Shown: positions 41,215 through 51,485, counted from the stretch's first letter. The stretch is DNA of 64,000 bases from Maricaulis maris (GCF_036322705.1 NZ_AP027270.1:1427501-1491500); one strand, 5' to 3'. Translations and numbers: made by a program. Notes: generated from the letters alone by a model not told the origin.

Positions 41215-43440
41215 TCAGGCCTCCTGTACGTTTTGAAGTTCTTGTTCCGGCGTTTCCGCCAGCGGGAAGATCAAGCGCACGACCGCCCCCGGCCCGCTCG
41301 CTGGCAGGTCAAGTTCGAGCCGTCCCTTGTGGTCTTCCATCACGCGCTTGACGATCGCCAGGCCCAGCCCGGTCCCTTTCTCGCGCGTGGTCATGTAGGG
41401 CTCTGTCAGACGTTCACGGTTCGGCGTTGGCCAGCCAAGCCCGTTATCGGTGACTTCAATCACGGCGAAACCGTCCTGCTCGGTCAGCTCGACCGCGATG
41501 GTGCCGGGTGCGCCATCCTTCTCCATCCGCGCGTCGACGCTCTCCGACGCATTCTTGAGAATATTCGCGAGCGCCTGCCCGGACAGGCGCGAGTCGCACA
41601 ATCCCAGAACCGGCCTGGACGGCTTGTCGAAGGTGACATCGATCGAGGGCGAGGCCACCCGCCGCGCGAAGACGGCGGACTTGGTCAGCTCGCCCAGCTC
41701 GACCTCCTCGACCTTGGGCTGGGGCATGCGCGCGAAGGAGGAGAACTCATCGACCATGCGGCCGATGTCACTGACCTGCCGGATAATGGTCTCGGTACAG
41801 CGGTCGAAGGTTTCCAGATCGCTCTGGATCTCGGCGCGATACTTCCGCTTGATCCGCTCGGCCGAGAGCTGGATCGGGGTCAGCGGATTCTTGATCTCGT
41901 GGGCGATCCGGCGCGCGACCTCGCGCCAGGCTGCATTCCGCTGGGCGGTGACGAGACGGGTGACATCATCGAAGGTGATGACCAGCCCGGCCTCCTCGTC
42001 CATCGAGGCACGCGCGGTGATATGGCGGATCTGCTCGTCCGGTGTTTCCAGGTCAATCTGCGCTTCTGCGACCACCCCCGGTCGGCGCCGCGCATCCAGC
42101 ACAAGATCGGTCAGGGCGGGTGAGATGTCCTCAAGGCGCGTGCCGATCTGGTCATCCGAGCCGGGCGACAGCATGCCGATCGCCGAGCGGTTGATCAGCG
42201 TTACCTTGTTGTCCTTGTCGAGGCCAATCACCCCGGCGCGGACACCGGCCAGAATGGCTTCGATAAAGGCGCGGCGCTGCTCGCTCTCGGCGTGACTCTC
42301 TATCAATTCGCGGCGCTGGCTGCGAAGCTGACGGGTCATCCGGTTGAAGGCCCGCGCCAGGGCCGCGATTTCGTCATCATCGCGGCCCATCTGGACACGC
42401 GCTTCCAGATCACCGCGACGCACCCGTTCGGCGGCTGCAACCAGCCGTGAAATCGGGGTCACAACGCGGGTCGCGGCACTCAGGCCGAGCCAGACCGAGC
42501 CGATCAGGATCAGCGCGGCAACCTCGAAATAGAGCAGGAAGAAGGTTTGCCGGATCGTGCTTTCCTGTTCGTCAGCCCGGCGCAGCGCCACCCGCGCTTC
42601 CTCCATCTGGCGGAACAGGTCCACATTCATCGGGATCGAGACGTAGAGATAGGCGTCCTCATACCCTTCCAGCTGGTGCAGCAGGCGGACGACATCGGTG
42701 CCGACCGGGGTGAACTCCGGCGTCGAGACGGCCACACCGCCCTCGCCGGCCAGTTCGTAGAGCCGCGTGGACGGCGCAACATAAGGCTCGTTTTCCTGAA
42801 ACCGTGTCCGCGCCAGCAAATTGCCGCGACCATCGACGATATAGGCCGCAGAGAAACGCTGTTCGGCGGCGAGCGAGCTCAGCCCCCAGACATACTGGAT
42901 CCGGCTGGAACTGAAGGCCTCGACCGCGTCGGGCTGATTGAGCGCTTCAGCCATGGCGCTCAGCTTGTAGCCGGCCTCGCTGGTCTCACGCTCGTAAATC
43001 TCGCGCGCCACGGTCGCAGTGCCGTCGACAACTGTGGCAATGCGCTCACCAAACCAGTAATCGACCCCGCGATTGAGGACGGCGCCCAGAAACAGCGCCG
43101 CCAGAACCGCCGGCGCCGCTGCCGCAAGCGAGAACAGGGCCACAAAGCGCAGATGCAGTCGCGGGGTCGGCTCGCCAAAGCGGCGCGCCCGTACCCGCCG
43201 GATAAAACGGACCACCACAACGCAGCCCAACCCGAAAATGAGAACAGCATTGCCGATCAGGAGCGCGGTCGCTGACCGGTCGCTCAGCCGCATCAAACCG
43301 TTGTCACCAAGCAGTCCGGTAGCAGCGACGGTGAGGAAGATGGCAGATGTGACAAAGCCAATGCCGAACAAGGCGGCAGATCGCGGCGAGATATTGCGGA
43401 TCAGTGGCTTCGTGGCAGTGGTCGGCAAGTGTGAGCTCAC
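41215..43440 (-). CDS. ntrY: Sensor histidine kinase NtrY
   Basis: A membrane kinase of about 741 residues. Two or three N-terminal helices (starting IGFVTSAIFLTVAATGLL) lead to a large sensor region (about 110-290), a further membrane segment, HAMP (about 310-365) and PAS (about 375-490). The kinase core has the H-box RRIAHEIKNPLTPIQLS and the ATP-binding VTDNGLGWP and TGLGLAIVKRV. It signals to NtrX for nitrogen, redox or cell-envelope control. The start is uncertain: I favour a GTG at 43438-43440 without a clear ribosome-binding site. The open frame extends to a TTG at 43536 inside ntrC. Confidence 0.93.
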   Translation of the reverse strand: MSSHLPTTATKPLIRNISPRSAALFGIGFVTSAIFLTVAATGLLGDNGLMRLSDRSATALLIGNAVLIFGLGCVVVVRFIRRVRARRFGEPTPRLHLRFVALFSLAAAAPAVLAALFLGAVLNRGVDYWFGERIATVVDGTATVAREIYERETSEAGYKLSAMAEALNQPDAVEAFSSSRIQYVWGLSSLAAEQRFSAAYIVDGRGNLLARTRFQENEPYVAPSTRLYELAGEGGVAVSTPEFTPVGTDVVRLLHQLEGYEDAYLYVSIPMNVDLFRQMEEARVALRRADEQESTIRQTFFLLYFEVAALILIGSVWLGLSAATRVVTPISRLVAAAERVRRGDLEARVQMGRDDDEIAALARAFNRMTRQLRSQRRELIESHAESEQRRAFIEAILAGVRAGVIGLDKDNKVTLINRSAIGMLSPGSDDQIGTRLEDISPALTDLVLDARRRPGVVAEAQIDLETPDEQIRHITARASMDEEAGLVITFDDVTRLVTAQRNAAWREVARRIAHEIKNPLTPIQLSAERIKRKYRAEIQSDLETFDRCTETIIRQVSDIGRMVDEFSSFARMPQPKVEEVELGELTKSAVFARRVASPSIDVTFDKPSRPVLGLCDSRLSGQALANILKNASESVDARMEKDGAPGTIAVELTEQDGFAVIEVTDNGLGWPTPNRERLTEPYMTTREKGTGLGLAIVKRVMEDHKGRLELDLPASGPGAVVRLIFPLAETPEQELQNVQEA

Positions 43441-43501
43441 GTGTTGCAGATGCGCATCATTACTCCGTTGTTGCGCCCAATCAACACCCGTGATGCAGAG
43501 G

Positions 43502-44767
43502 TCACATATCGCGCGTTTCCTCGCCCAGCTCCGCAAGCCGGCGCGCCAGCGTATTGCGGTTCAAACCCAGCATTTCGGCCGCTCTTGAGCGGTTTCCACC
43601 ACAGCGGTCGAGGGCTTGGCTGAACAGGGCCCGATCAACCGCGTCGATGGCAACGGTCCGGGCGTTGTCGCGACTCAGGGAAAGCGCCGCGATCGCATTG
43701 GCGTGGACGTCGAGGTCCTCGCGCGCATCACCGGCGTCAGCCGTGAAGGCCGAGAGCACGTCTTCTAGGCCGGCAACACGGCCGCGAGTTGCCAGCGACA
43801 GGCGCGACAGGACAGAGCGCAATTCGACCACATTGCCGGTCCAGGCCGAGCCCTGGAGATACTGGATCGCGTCCTTCGAGAGGCGCACCACCTCCTGCTT
43901 GTCGCGGCGCGCGAACTGGCCGAGGAAGGTTTCACACAGAGCCGGGATGTCACTGCGGCGTTCACGCAGTGGCGGGACCGAGATCACGCATTCCGACAGA
44001 CGCGCCACCAGCCGGCTATCCAGGCCCGCGTCCGGCGAATGCGAGGCCGTGGCGATCACGCGACCGATACCGGCATCAAGCGCGTCGCGTGCCGCCCTTT
44101 GCTGTTCGGCATTCCACTCTTCCAGTCGCAGCCAGACCACCTGGCGGGCCGCCTGCGTCGAGCGGAACACGTCAGACGCCGGATTGGAGGGGGTGACGAC
44201 AATCGCGTCGTCCGAGGCGATCCCGCGGGCCCGCAGCAGGGCTTCGGCCGCCTGTCGCTTGCCGACGCCCGGTTCGCCAGTGATCATGACATGGGCCTGG
44301 CTCGTCGCGGCCCGGGCAATCGCCTTGAAGGCGGACTGCATGGCCGCCGATTGACCGATAAAGCCGGTTGGCTCCTCCGCCGGCCTGGTCCGGCCGGCCT
44401 TGGTCTCCTCGCCCAGCGCTGCCGCGACGGCGGCGATCATATCATCGAGGTCGAAGGGTTTGGGCAGATACTCGAACACCCCGCCCTTGGCCGCACTGAT
44501 CGCCGTCGAGGCCGTCGCCTGCGCGCTCATCACGATGACCGGCAATTGCGGGCGCAGGCGCGAGACGAGGCCGAGATTTTCGAGGAAATTCGTCCCGTCC
44601 AGCAGGACGTCCGCGAGCAGGAGGTCGCCCTCGCCATTGCGGATCCAGTTCAGCGCCGTGTCCGGCGATGCGGTCGCCCGGACCTGGTAGCCGGCAGACC
44701 CGAGCGCGCGCGACAGGATCAGCTTGAGACTGTCATCATCTTCCAAAAGCAGGATGCGAGCGGTCAC
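43502..44767 (-). CDS. ntrC: Response regulator NtrC with degenerate AAA+ domain (no GAFTGA)
   Basis: A 421-residue regulator, about 50 shorter than a typical NtrC. The receiver has Asp53 and Lys103. Walker A GEPGVGKR (164-171) survives, but the Walker B region reads VVWLRLEEWN (210-219) where canonical proteins have GGTLFLDEIGD. The segment that would hold GAFTGA is missing: only about 40 residues separate the two motifs. A Fis-type helix-turn-helix remains (GGNRSRAAEMLGLNRNTLARRL). Rhodobacter capsulatus NtrC also lacks GAFTGA and works with sigma70, so this protein may do the same. It lies in order after ntrB with a 4-base overlap. Confidence 0.92.
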   Translation of the reverse strand: MTARILLLEDDDSLKLILSRALGSAGYQVRATASPDTALNWIRNGEGDLLLADVLLDGTNFLENLGLVSRLRPQLPVIVMSAQATASTAISAAKGGVFEYLPKPFDLDDMIAAVAAALGEETKAGRTRPAEEPTGFIGQSAAMQSAFKAIARAATSQAHVMITGEPGVGKRQAAEALLRARGIASDDAIVVTPSNPASDVFRSTQAARQVVWLRLEEWNAEQQRAARDALDAGIGRVIATASHSPDAGLDSRLVARLSECVISVPPLRERRSDIPALCETFLGQFARRDKQEVVRLSKDAIQYLQGSAWTGNVVELRSVLSRLSLATRGRVAGLEDVLSAFTADAGDAREDLDVHANAIAALSLSRDNARTVAIDAVDRALFSQALDRCGGNRSRAAEMLGLNRNTLARRLAELGEETRDM

Positions 44768-45825
44768 GGCAGGTCCCTCTTGGCTATCGGCAGGCGGATA
44801 TTGAAAACGGTTCGACCCGGATGGCTCTCGAAATCGATCTGCCCGTCGTGCAGGGCAGCAATCCGGGCCGCAAACGCCAGGCCGAGCCCCTCGCCGGCAG
44901 GCTTGGTGGTCACGAAGGGAGTGAAGATACCCGATCCGAGCGTTTCGGGAATGCCCGGTCCATTGTCGCGGACCGACAGGACGAGCGGGGTCGGATTGCC
45001 CCCGGTACGGCTTTTCGGCCCGGCATCGAAGCGCGTCTCGATGACGATTTCAGCGGCCGGGTCCGAGCGAACGGCGTCGAGCGCATTTTGCAGCAGGTTG
45101 AGAACGACCTGCATCAACAGGTCCGGATCGCCCTTGATGGTCGGCAGGGAGGGGTCAAAATTCTCGCGCAGCACACCCCTCGTGGCGGCATCGGCGCGGT
45201 GCAGGCTGTCCATCGCGTTGACAGCCAGCAGGTTGAGATTGATCTCGGATTGCACGCCAAGCTGGATATCCCCGACCCGGCTCCAGTGATCGGCCAGGCG
45301 GGTGATCCGGTCGACATCCTGGATGATCAGCCGGGCCAGGTCGCGCGCGCCCTCGATCCCGGTCTCACGCCGGATCAGCTGGGCAGCGCCGCGGACGCTG
45401 GCCAGCGGATTCTTGAGCTCGTGCGCCAGCATGCGACCAAAACCCAGCGCCGGCGCTTCGGACGCCTTGGCCCCCATTTCCTGATGCGGCAGCACCGAGA
45501 GAACCAGCTGGCCGTGCTCCTCAGACCAGCGGGCATGAACATCGAAGGGCCCGCCGCCGCCGAGCATGCGTCCAAGAGCGACAACGGTACGTTGGCTGCC
45601 GCACGCCTGCTCGATGATATCGGCCAGCTGGGCGCAGGTTGCCGACAGGGTGTCGAACCGGCCCTTGCCCATATGGCGCATGGACAGGCCAAGCCATTCC
45701 TCGGCCTGGGTATTGGCCCAGACGCAGCGGGCCGCACCGGAGAAGACGAGAATCGGGATCGCGGCCTGGTCGGCGGCCAGGGAGGCGGCCAGGGAGGCGG
45801 CGCCGGGCGCCGCTGCGGGGCTCAT
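44764..45825 (-). CDS. ntrB: Nitrogen regulation histidine kinase NtrB
   Basis: A 353-residue soluble kinase/phosphatase that controls NtrC according to PII protein state. A PAS-like N-terminal domain (about 15-115) is followed by the H-box [20 protein letters not shown] (His135), an N-box [16 protein letters not shown], and G1/G2 boxes VRDNGPGIP and [12 protein letters not shown]. There is no membrane segment. It overlaps dusB and ntrC by 4 bases each, so dusB-ntrB-ntrC form a coupled unit. Confidence 0.95.
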   Translation of the reverse strand: MSPAAAPGAASLAASLAADQAAIPILVFSGAARCVWANTQAEEWLGLSMRHMGKGRFDTLSATCAQLADIIEQACGSQRTVVALGRMLGGGGPFDVHARWSEEHGQLVLSVLPHQEMGAKASEAPALGFGRMLAHELKNPLASVRGAAQLIRRETGIEGARDLARLIIQDVDRITRLADHWSRVGDIQLGVQSEINLNLLAVNAMDSLHRADAATRGVLRENFDPSLPTIKGDPDLLMQVVLNLLQNALDAVRSDPAAEIVIETRFDAGPKSRTGGNPTPLVLSVRDNGPGIPETLGSGIFTPFVTTKPAGEGLGLAFAARIAALHDGQIDFESHPGRTVFNIRLPIAKRDLP

Positions 45826-46847
45826 GCGACCGCACGTCCGTCAAGCTGGCGCAGGCCATCGAGCGCCGCGTGAATATCCGCCGGCCGCTCGGACCGGCAC
45901 AGGCTGGCGCGCTGGGCGCGGACCCAGTCGGCATCCCCGGCGCCGCACTCGACGTCGCAGAAGCTGGCAAAATGTTTGCGGATCATGCGGATACCGAGAT
46001 TTTCGCCATAATGCAGAAGGCTGTCCTCGAACTGGGCGGCGAGCGCGTCGATCTTGTCGGACCAGGGCGTTTCCACTGCGGCCTGGCCAAGCAGTTCGCG
46101 GCCGACCTCGCCGAGGAGCCAGGGGCGTCCCTGCGCGGCGCGCCCGATCATCACGGCGGCAGCGCCGGACTTTTCCAGCGCGCTGCGGGCGTCGGCAGTG
46201 GTGTGGATATCGCCATTGACGATGACCGGCAGATCAACCGCCTCGACGACGGCGCGAACGGCCGACCAGTCGGCCTGACCCTTGTAGAATTGCTGGCGGG
46301 TCCGGCCGTGCACCGTGATCAGCTGGACGCCGGCATCGCGGGCCCGGCGGGCGAGGTCAGGTGCGTTGAGACTGTCATGGTCCCAGCCCAGCCGCATCTT
46401 CAGGGTGACCGGGCGGCTGGTCGCCCCGACAGTCGCTTCGATCAGGGTCAGGGCATGGTCGAGATCACGCATCAGGGCCGAGCCGGACAGTCCCTTGGTG
46501 ACCTGGCGGGCCGGACATCCCATATTGATATCAATGACCTGCGCCCCGGCATCCTCGGCGATCCGGGCCCCTTCGGACATCCAGTGGGCCTCGCGGCCGG
46601 CGAGCTGGATGACGCAGGGCTGCAACGAGGCATCGAGCGCGGCCTTGCGGACCATGTCGCGGCGACCGGCGGCCAGGGCGTCGGAGGCGACCATTTCAGA
46701 CACCACCATGCCAGCCCCGAAACGCTGCGCCTGGCGACGAAACGGCAGATCCGTCACCCCGGACATCGGCGCCAGGATGGTCGGGATTTCAATGCTGTGC
46801 GTTGCGATCGAGAAGCGCATGCGGCTGGACACATCCTTGGTGGACAT
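45822..46847 (-). CDS. dusB: tRNA-dihydrouridine synthase B
   Basis: A 341-residue flavoenzyme that reduces uridine to dihydrouridine in tRNA D-loops. It has the FMN-binding TIM barrel opening [20 protein letters not shown], the catalytic cysteine in [27 protein letters not shown], and IVNGDIHT. The ATG at 46845-46847 is preferred; the frame opens to 46982 but overlaps the divergent ispDF. It is the first gene of the dusB-ntrBC(YX) operon, the order seen in many proteobacteria. Confidence 0.95.
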   Translation of the reverse strand: MSTKDVSSRMRFSIATHSIEIPTILAPMSGVTDLPFRRQAQRFGAGMVVSEMVASDALAAGRRDMVRKAALDASLQPCVIQLAGREAHWMSEGARIAEDAGAQVIDINMGCPARQVTKGLSGSALMRDLDHALTLIEATVGATSRPVTLKMRLGWDHDSLNAPDLARRARDAGVQLITVHGRTRQQFYKGQADWSAVRAVVEAVDLPVIVNGDIHTTADARSALEKSGAAAVMIGRAAQGRPWLLGEVGRELLGQAAVETPWSDKIDALAAQFEDSLLHYGENLGIRMIRKHFASFCDVECGAGDADWVRAQRASLCRSERPADIHAALDGLRQLDGRAVA

Positions 46848-46903
46848 CGTAATCCCGAAAGCTAGCGATCTTGCTGCGCTGCGGCAATGGACGAGGCCTG
46901 TTG

Positions 46904-48058
46904 ATGAAGATCGGAGCTGTGATCGTGGCCGCCGGGCGCGGCGAACGGGCCGGTGGCGGCGTGCCGAAACAGTATCGCGCACTGGCCGGTTCCAGTGTGC
47001 TTCATCGTAGTGTTCATGCCCTGCTTCATCATGACCGGATCATGGGTATCATCGTGGTGGTCAATCCGGACGACCGCGACCACCTGACCGCCGTCGAACA
47101 GGCACTCGGCCAGACCCTGACCACCGTCGCCGGTGGCGCGACCCGCACCGCCTCGGTCCGGGCCGGACTGGACGCCGCCCAAGCAGCCGGTTTTGATGCC
47201 GTCCTGATCCATGACGCCGCCCGTCCCTTTGTCAGCCCGGCGCTGCTCGACCGGCTCACCGACGCCCTCGCCGAGCATTCGGCGGTCATTCCGGCGCTGC
47301 CGATCGCCGATGCCCTGTTTCGCGGTGACGAGGCCGGCATGACCATGGGTGATCCGGTGTCGCGCGACGGGCTGTACGCCGCACAGACGCCGCAGGCCTT
47401 TCATCTGGCGCCGCTGCTGGCAGCCTATGACAGGCTCGGTGACACCGCCCTGCCCGATGATGCGGCGGTGATCCGGGCGGCGGGCGGCACGGTTGCACTG
47501 ATGACCGGCGAGGCCGACAATTTCAAACTGACGACGCCGGCGGATTTCGCGCGGGCCGAGAGGATGCTGATGCCCGACGCGATCACCGTCACCGGACAGG
47601 GTTTTGACGTGCACCGTCTCGAAGCGGCCGACAGCATGTGGCTGTGCGGGATCGAGATCCGGGAGGGTCTGGGACTGGTCGGCCATTCCGACGCCGATGC
47701 CGGCCTGCATGCCCTGACCGACGCCATACTGGGCGCGGCGGGAGCCGGCGATATCGGCCAGCATTTCCCGCCGTCGGATCCACAATGGAAGGGCGCCGCC
47801 TCCGACGCCTTCCTGCTGCATGCCCTCAAACTGCTCGCCGAGGCCGGCGGACGCATCGTCCATGCCGACCTGACCCTGATCGCCGAACGGCCCAGGATCG
47901 GACCGTATCGCGACGCCATGCGGGCACGGGTGGCAGCACTGCTCGACCTGCCGCAGGCGCGGGTCAACATCAAGGCGACGACGACCGAGAAACTTGGATT
48001 TACCGGCCGCGGCGAAGGACTTGCCGCCCAGGCCATCATCACTGCGAGACTGTCATGA
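46904..48058 (+). CDS. ispDF: Bifunctional IspD/IspF (MEP isoprenoid pathway)
   Basis: A 384-residue fusion of two MEP-pathway enzymes. Residues 1-225 are IspD (2-C-methyl-D-erythritol 4-phosphate cytidylyltransferase), with the nucleotide loop [17 protein letters not shown] and HDAARPFV. Residues 226-384 are IspF (2,4-cyclodiphosphate synthase), with GQGFDVHRL (metal Asp-x-His), [20 protein letters not shown] and [17 protein letters not shown]. The fusion is common in alphaproteobacteria. The ATG at 46904 has GAGG 8 bases upstream. It is divergent from dusB and overlaps the pncC gene. Confidence 0.97.
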   Translation: MKIGAVIVAAGRGERAGGGVPKQYRALAGSSVLHRSVHALLHHDRIMGIIVVVNPDDRDHLTAVEQALGQTLTTVAGGATRTASVRAGLDAAQAAGFDAVLIHDAARPFVSPALLDRLTDALAEHSAVIPALPIADALFRGDEAGMTMGDPVSRDGLYAAQTPQAFHLAPLLAAYDRLGDTALPDDAAVIRAAGGTVALMTGEADNFKLTTPADFARAERMLMPDAITVTGQGFDVHRLEAADSMWLCGIEIREGLGLVGHSDADAGLHALTDAILGAAGAGDIGQHFPPSDPQWKGAASDAFLLHALKLLAEAGGRIVHADLTLIAERPRIGPYRDAMRARVAALLDLPQARVNIKATTTEKLGFTGRGEGLAAQAIITARLS

Positions 48059-48555
48059 TGTTCACCCATTCCCTGATCGAGCAGGCCGAAACGCTGATCG
48101 ATCGCGCCCGCACTGCCGGCGTGATGATCGCCACCGCGGAAAGCTGCACCGGCGGGCTGGTCAGCGCGCTGCTGACCGAGATCCCCGGCTCCTCCGATGT
48201 CGTCGATCGTGGTTTCGTGACCTATTCCAACGCCGCCAAGACCGAGATGCTGGGCGTTCCGGCGCGGGTCATCGAGGCCAATGGCGCGGTCTCGGTCGAA
48301 GTCGCCCGGCGCATGGCCGATGAAGCCCTGCTGCGATCAAACGCCGATATCGCGGTCTCGATCACCGGCGTGGCGGGGCCCGGCGGCTCCGAACACAAGC
48401 CGGCCGGACTGGTCCATTTCGCCCTCGCCCGCCGTGACGGCCCGACCAGGACCGAGGTCCACCGCTTTGGCGACCGGGGCCGCGATGCGGTCCGGCTGGC
48501 CAGCGTGGCGACGGCGCTGGACCTATTGGCCGATGGCGTTGATTTCTTCGGTTAG
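48055..48555 (+). CDS. pncC: CinA C-terminal domain protein, nicotinamide-nucleotide amidase PncC
   Basis: A 166-residue single-domain CinA_C protein that deamidates nicotinamide mononucleotide in the pyridine nucleotide cycle. It carries ATAESCTGGLVSALLTEIPGSS with the active-site serine/cysteine region, FVTYSNAAKTEMLGV and SITGVAGPGG. The N-terminal CinA domain is absent, as in many proteobacterial PncC proteins. The ATG overlaps the ispDF stop by 4 bases. Its last 33 bases overlap the convergent RatA-like gene. Confidence 0.94.
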   Translation: MMFTHSLIEQAETLIDRARTAGVMIATAESCTGGLVSALLTEIPGSSDVVDRGFVTYSNAAKTEMLGVPARVIEANGAVSVEVARRMADEALLRSNADIAVSITGVAGPGGSEHKPAGLVHFALARRDGPTRTEVHRFGDRGRDAVRLASVATALDLLADGVDFFG

Positions 48556-49026
48556 GGCCAGACCGGGATCGCCGACGCGGGCATAGCGCCGCTCGGCCTC
48601 GGCGGAGAATTTCTGCACCAGGACCCGACCGGCGCGCTCGCGATTGCTGTCGAGCAGCAATTGCAGGATGGCGTTGCGAAACTCGGCCCGGATCGAGAAA
48701 TCGACCAGGCAGGACCCGTCGGATAGCGCACTGAACCGCCAGTGGTTCTCCAGCACCCGGAAGGGCCCGGCGACGAAACCGACATCGATTGCGCGATGGG
48801 GCGCATCGGCCCGCACTTTCGAGGTGAAGCGCTCGGTGACGAATTTATAGCGCACGCGCGCTTCCGCGGTCAGCTCGGTTACCCCGTCCGCACGGCGCTC
48901 GTCCTGCACGCGCATTGCGGTGATCTGGGGAATGAATTCGGGATAGCGGCGCACATCACTGACCAGGGCGAACAGATCGTCCGCCGCGTGAAACAAGCGC
49001 AAGCGTTCGCGAACCTCGACAACCAT
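48523..49026 (-). CDS. RatA/Coq10-like START-domain protein
   Basis: A 167-residue START/polyketide-cyclase-like protein. The N-terminus FHAADDLFALVSDVRRYPEFIP and the central RYKFVTERFTSKV match the Coq10/RatA family. In bacteria the family is named RatA from reported ribosome effects; in mitochondria Coq10 binds ubiquinone. Which applies here cannot be told. The ATG at 49024-49026 is preferred over an in-frame extension to 49119. It lies 37 bases after lipA on the same strand, a frequent alphaproteobacterial pair. Confidence 0.9.
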   Translation of the reverse strand: MVVEVRERLRLFHAADDLFALVSDVRRYPEFIPQITAMRVQDERRADGVTELTAEARVRYKFVTERFTSKVRADAPHRAIDVGFVAGPFRVLENHWRFSALSDGSCLVDFSIRAEFRNAILQLLLDSNRERAGRVLVQKFSAEAERRYARVGDPGLALTEEINAIGQ

Positions 49027-49063
49027 GGCTACTGCCCCTGCCCCTGCCCGGATAAAGGCGCGA

Positions 49064-50041
49064 TCAGCCGCGCGCCAGCTGCTGGTCGCGCGCTGCGCGC
49101 AGCTTCGCGAAATCATCACCGGCGTGATAGCTCGACCGGGTCAACGGCGTCGCCGAGACCATCAGGAAACCCTTGGCGCGGGCGATGGTCTCATAGGCCT
49201 TGAACTCGTCAGGATGCACGAACCGGTCGACGGCGGCGTGCTTGCGGGTCGGCTGGAGATACTGGCCGATGGTCAGGAAATCGATGCCGGCGGAGCGCAT
49301 GTCGTCCATCACCTGCATGACTTCTTCCTTGGTCTCACCGAGGCCGACCATGATGCCCGACTTGGTGAATTGCGACGGATCGCGTTCCTTGACCCGCTCC
49401 AAAAGGCGCATCGAGTGGTAATAGCGCGCGCCCGGCCGGATCGAGAGATACAGGCGCGGCACGGTCTCGAGATTATGGTTGAAGACGTCCGGACGGGCGT
49501 CGATCACCGCTTCCGCGGCGCCCGGCTTGCGCAGGAAATCCGGCGTCAGGATCTCGATCGTGGTCCCCGGCGCGGCGCGGCGGATGGACTCGATCACGTC
49601 GACGAAATGCTGCGCCCCGCCATCATCGAGATCATCGCGGTCGACCGATGTGATGACGACATGATTGAGCCCCATCTGGGCGACCGCCTCGGCCACACGG
49701 CGCGGCTCATCGGTATCGACGGCGCCCGGCAGGCCGGTCTTGACGTTGCAGAAGGAACAGGCCCGGGTGCAGGTATCGCCCAGGATCATGAAGGTGGCGT
49801 GCTTCTGCTCCCAGCATTCCCCGATATTGGGACAGCCCGCCTCCTCGCACACCGTCACCAGACCGCCTTCCTTGACGATCTTCTGGGTCTCGGAAAACGT
49901 CTTGCCCAGAGGCGCCTTGACGCGGATCCAGTCCGGCTTGCGCAGCACCGGCGTATCCGCCCGCTTCTGCTTCTCCGGATGGCGAGCCGCGCGTGCGTCA
50001 GAGGCGGCGGAACGGGAGGATGTGTCGATCAGATTGGCCAT
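49064..50041 (-). CDS. lipA: Lipoyl synthase
   Basis: A 325-residue radical SAM enzyme that inserts two sulfur atoms into octanoyl-protein to make lipoyl groups for E2 subunits. The auxiliary cluster cysteines are [13 protein letters not shown], and the radical SAM cluster is [13 protein letters not shown]. The ATG at 50039-50041 begins MANLIDTSS; a longer frame to 50209 would run through a palindromic repeat and is not favoured. Its product matures the dehydrogenase complexes that use lpdA, also in this window. Confidence 0.97.
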   Translation of the reverse strand: MANLIDTSSRSAASDARAARHPEKQKRADTPVLRKPDWIRVKAPLGKTFSETQKIVKEGGLVTVCEEAGCPNIGECWEQKHATFMILGDTCTRACSFCNVKTGLPGAVDTDEPRRVAEAVAQMGLNHVVITSVDRDDLDDGGAQHFVDVIESIRRAAPGTTIEILTPDFLRKPGAAEAVIDARPDVFNHNLETVPRLYLSIRPGARYYHSMRLLERVKERDPSQFTKSGIMVGLGETKEEVMQVMDDMRSAGIDFLTIGQYLQPTRKHAAVDRFVHPDEFKAYETIARAKGFLMVSATPLTRSSYHAGDDFAKLRAARDQQLARG

Positions 50042-50100
50042 GGGGGCGATGTATGACGCGGCGGGGGTTGTGGCAAGGTTGGGGGGCTGTGGTGGTGGCA

Positions 50101-50124
50101 TTCCTTCTCCCTCGGGAGAAGGAA
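50101..50124. repeat. 24-base palindromic repeat upstream of lipA
   Basis: TTCCTTCTCCC and GGGAGAAGGAA form perfect 11-bp arms around TC (50101-50111 and 50114-50124). This purine/pyrimidine palindrome resembles dispersed REP-like elements of alphaproteobacterial genomes. A related CCTCTCCC / GGGAGAGG palindrome lies near 50708-50726. Confidence 0.55.
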
Positions 50125-50249
50125 AGTCGCGATGCATAGGTCTGAAGGCGTTGCCTGAGCGGCGTCGCGCAACGGGTTCGTCACTCGACAATCTCGAACC
50201 AGCGGTCAACAGTCACCCCGTATACCGATGATCATCCAAGGTAGAGTCA

Positions 50250-50651
50250 TTGACCGCCAATTTCCCGCCCACAAACGCACTGACGCAGGTCAGCATCACG
50301 TTCTCGTTCACAAATACGACAGGATGCATATCGGAATTCGAGGCCTGCATCGGACGAAAGGCGACAAAGTTCACCAAGAGGCCGGGTAGCCCCTTCCATC
50401 TCTGGGTCTGGGAGAAAAGGGCGTCGGATTGCGACGAGGCAACCATCAAGGCATTGGAGCACGAGCTGGTGGGCTTTCTCGCGACCATTCACGACAACGC
50501 CAAAGCTTATCTAAAACGCCATGCGACTAACATCGATGTAGAGCTTTTTGTGCGAGTGGGACCTGACGTTTATGTCGTCCAACAATTTTCTACGGAATGC
50601 TTGCGGACCCTCGCGGACTTGAACGCGACACTATGGGTGAAAGCGCTCTGA
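50250..50651 (+). CDS. DUF4279-like hypothetical protein
   Basis: A 133-residue product resembling the DUF4279 family: an early VSITFSFTNTTGCISEFEACIG strand/helix, then PFHLWVWEKRA, a central helical region, and a VELFVRVGPDVYVVQQFSTECL near the end. DUF4279 proteins are often neighbours of immunity or accessory genes; their function is unknown. The start is TTG at 50250 after AAGGTAG. The composition is clearly less GC-rich than neighbours. It is flanked by palindromic repeats on both sides, which suggests an acquired gene. The family match is tentative. Confidence 0.6.
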   Translation: MTANFPPTNALTQVSITFSFTNTTGCISEFEACIGRKATKFTKRPGSPFHLWVWEKRASDCDEATIKALEHELVGFLATIHDNAKAYLKRHATNIDVELFVRVGPDVYVVQQFSTECLRTLADLNATLWVKAL

Positions 50652-50919
50652 TCAATAACAGGTCAGATGGGGTAAGCTCTCGCCCCCTCACCCGGCCTTC
50701 GGCCACCCTCTCCCCTGGGAGAGGGAAAGGCGCGGCCGCCTTTTTCCCCACTTGTGGGGAAGTGGGCCGGCGCGCAGCGTCGGGTCGATGGGGCCGAGCG
50801 TCAGCGAGGAGGCGCGTGGCATTCCGCCTGCGGCGGCCCCTCCGTCTCGCCCTGGCGGGCGACTCACCTACCCACGATGTGGGGAGGAAAGACGTGCGTT
50901 CTGCACTCGGCAACAAAAG

Positions 50920-51019
50920 CATTTTTCCCGGACGTGCGTCAGCGCGATCCGGGACCGACGGGGGACTCACCGCTGCAAGGCGGGGTTAGTTGGTCCCGGG
51001 TCTTCGCCCGGGAAAAATG
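50920..51019. repeat. 100-bp element with 12-bp terminal inverted repeats, copy 1
   Basis: CATTTTTCCCGG at 50920-50931 and CCGGGAAAAATG at 51008-51019 are perfect inverted arms around 76 bases. An internal hairpin TCCCGGG-TCTTCG-CCCGGGA lies next to the right arm. The element is part of the 283-bp unit. Confidence 0.75.
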
Positions 51020-51202
51020 ATGAGGATGGGCGCGGACATCTGTGAACCGCTGCGTTGTTTTTTTCTCTCCTCAAAGAGTAAAGGCGGTGCCTCTCCGTCT
51101 TTCCCACAGCGAGGACAGGCCCCTCCGTCTCGCCCTGGCGGGCGCCCCACCTCCCCACGATGTGGGGAGGCAAGACGAGCGTTCTGCACTCCGCAACAAT
51201 AG

Positions 51203-51302
51203 CATTTTTCCCGGACGCGCGTCGGCGCGATCCGGGACCGACAGGGGACTCACCGCTGCAAGGCGGGGTCAGTTGGTCCCGGGTCTTCGCCCGGGAAAAA
51301 TG
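51203..51302. repeat. 100-bp element with 12-bp terminal inverted repeats, copy 2
   Basis: The same arms at 51203-51214 and 51291-51302. A separate hairpin CCTCCCCAC-GAT-GTGGGGAGG (51150-51170) precedes it in the unit. Confidence 0.75.
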
Positions 51303-51485
51303 GTGGGGATGGCCGCGGACATCTATGAACCGCTGCGTTGTTTTTGTCTCTCCTCAAAGAGTAAAGGCGGTGCCTCTCCGTCTTCCCCACAGCGAGGACA
51401 GGCCCCTCCGTCTCGCCCTGGCGGGCGACCCACCTCCCCACGATGTGGGGAGGAAAAACGAGCGTTCTGCACTCCGCAACAAAAG

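Noticed and set aside
40162-42123. A 653-codon plus-strand open frame opposite ntrX and ntrY
   Set aside because: It overlaps two certain genes across their boundary and has no recognisable domain.
43441-43536. N-terminal extension of NtrY to a TTG inside ntrC
   Set aside because: TTG would overlap the ntrC coding end by 35 bases with no ribosome-binding site; the GTG at 43440 is closer to the family start.
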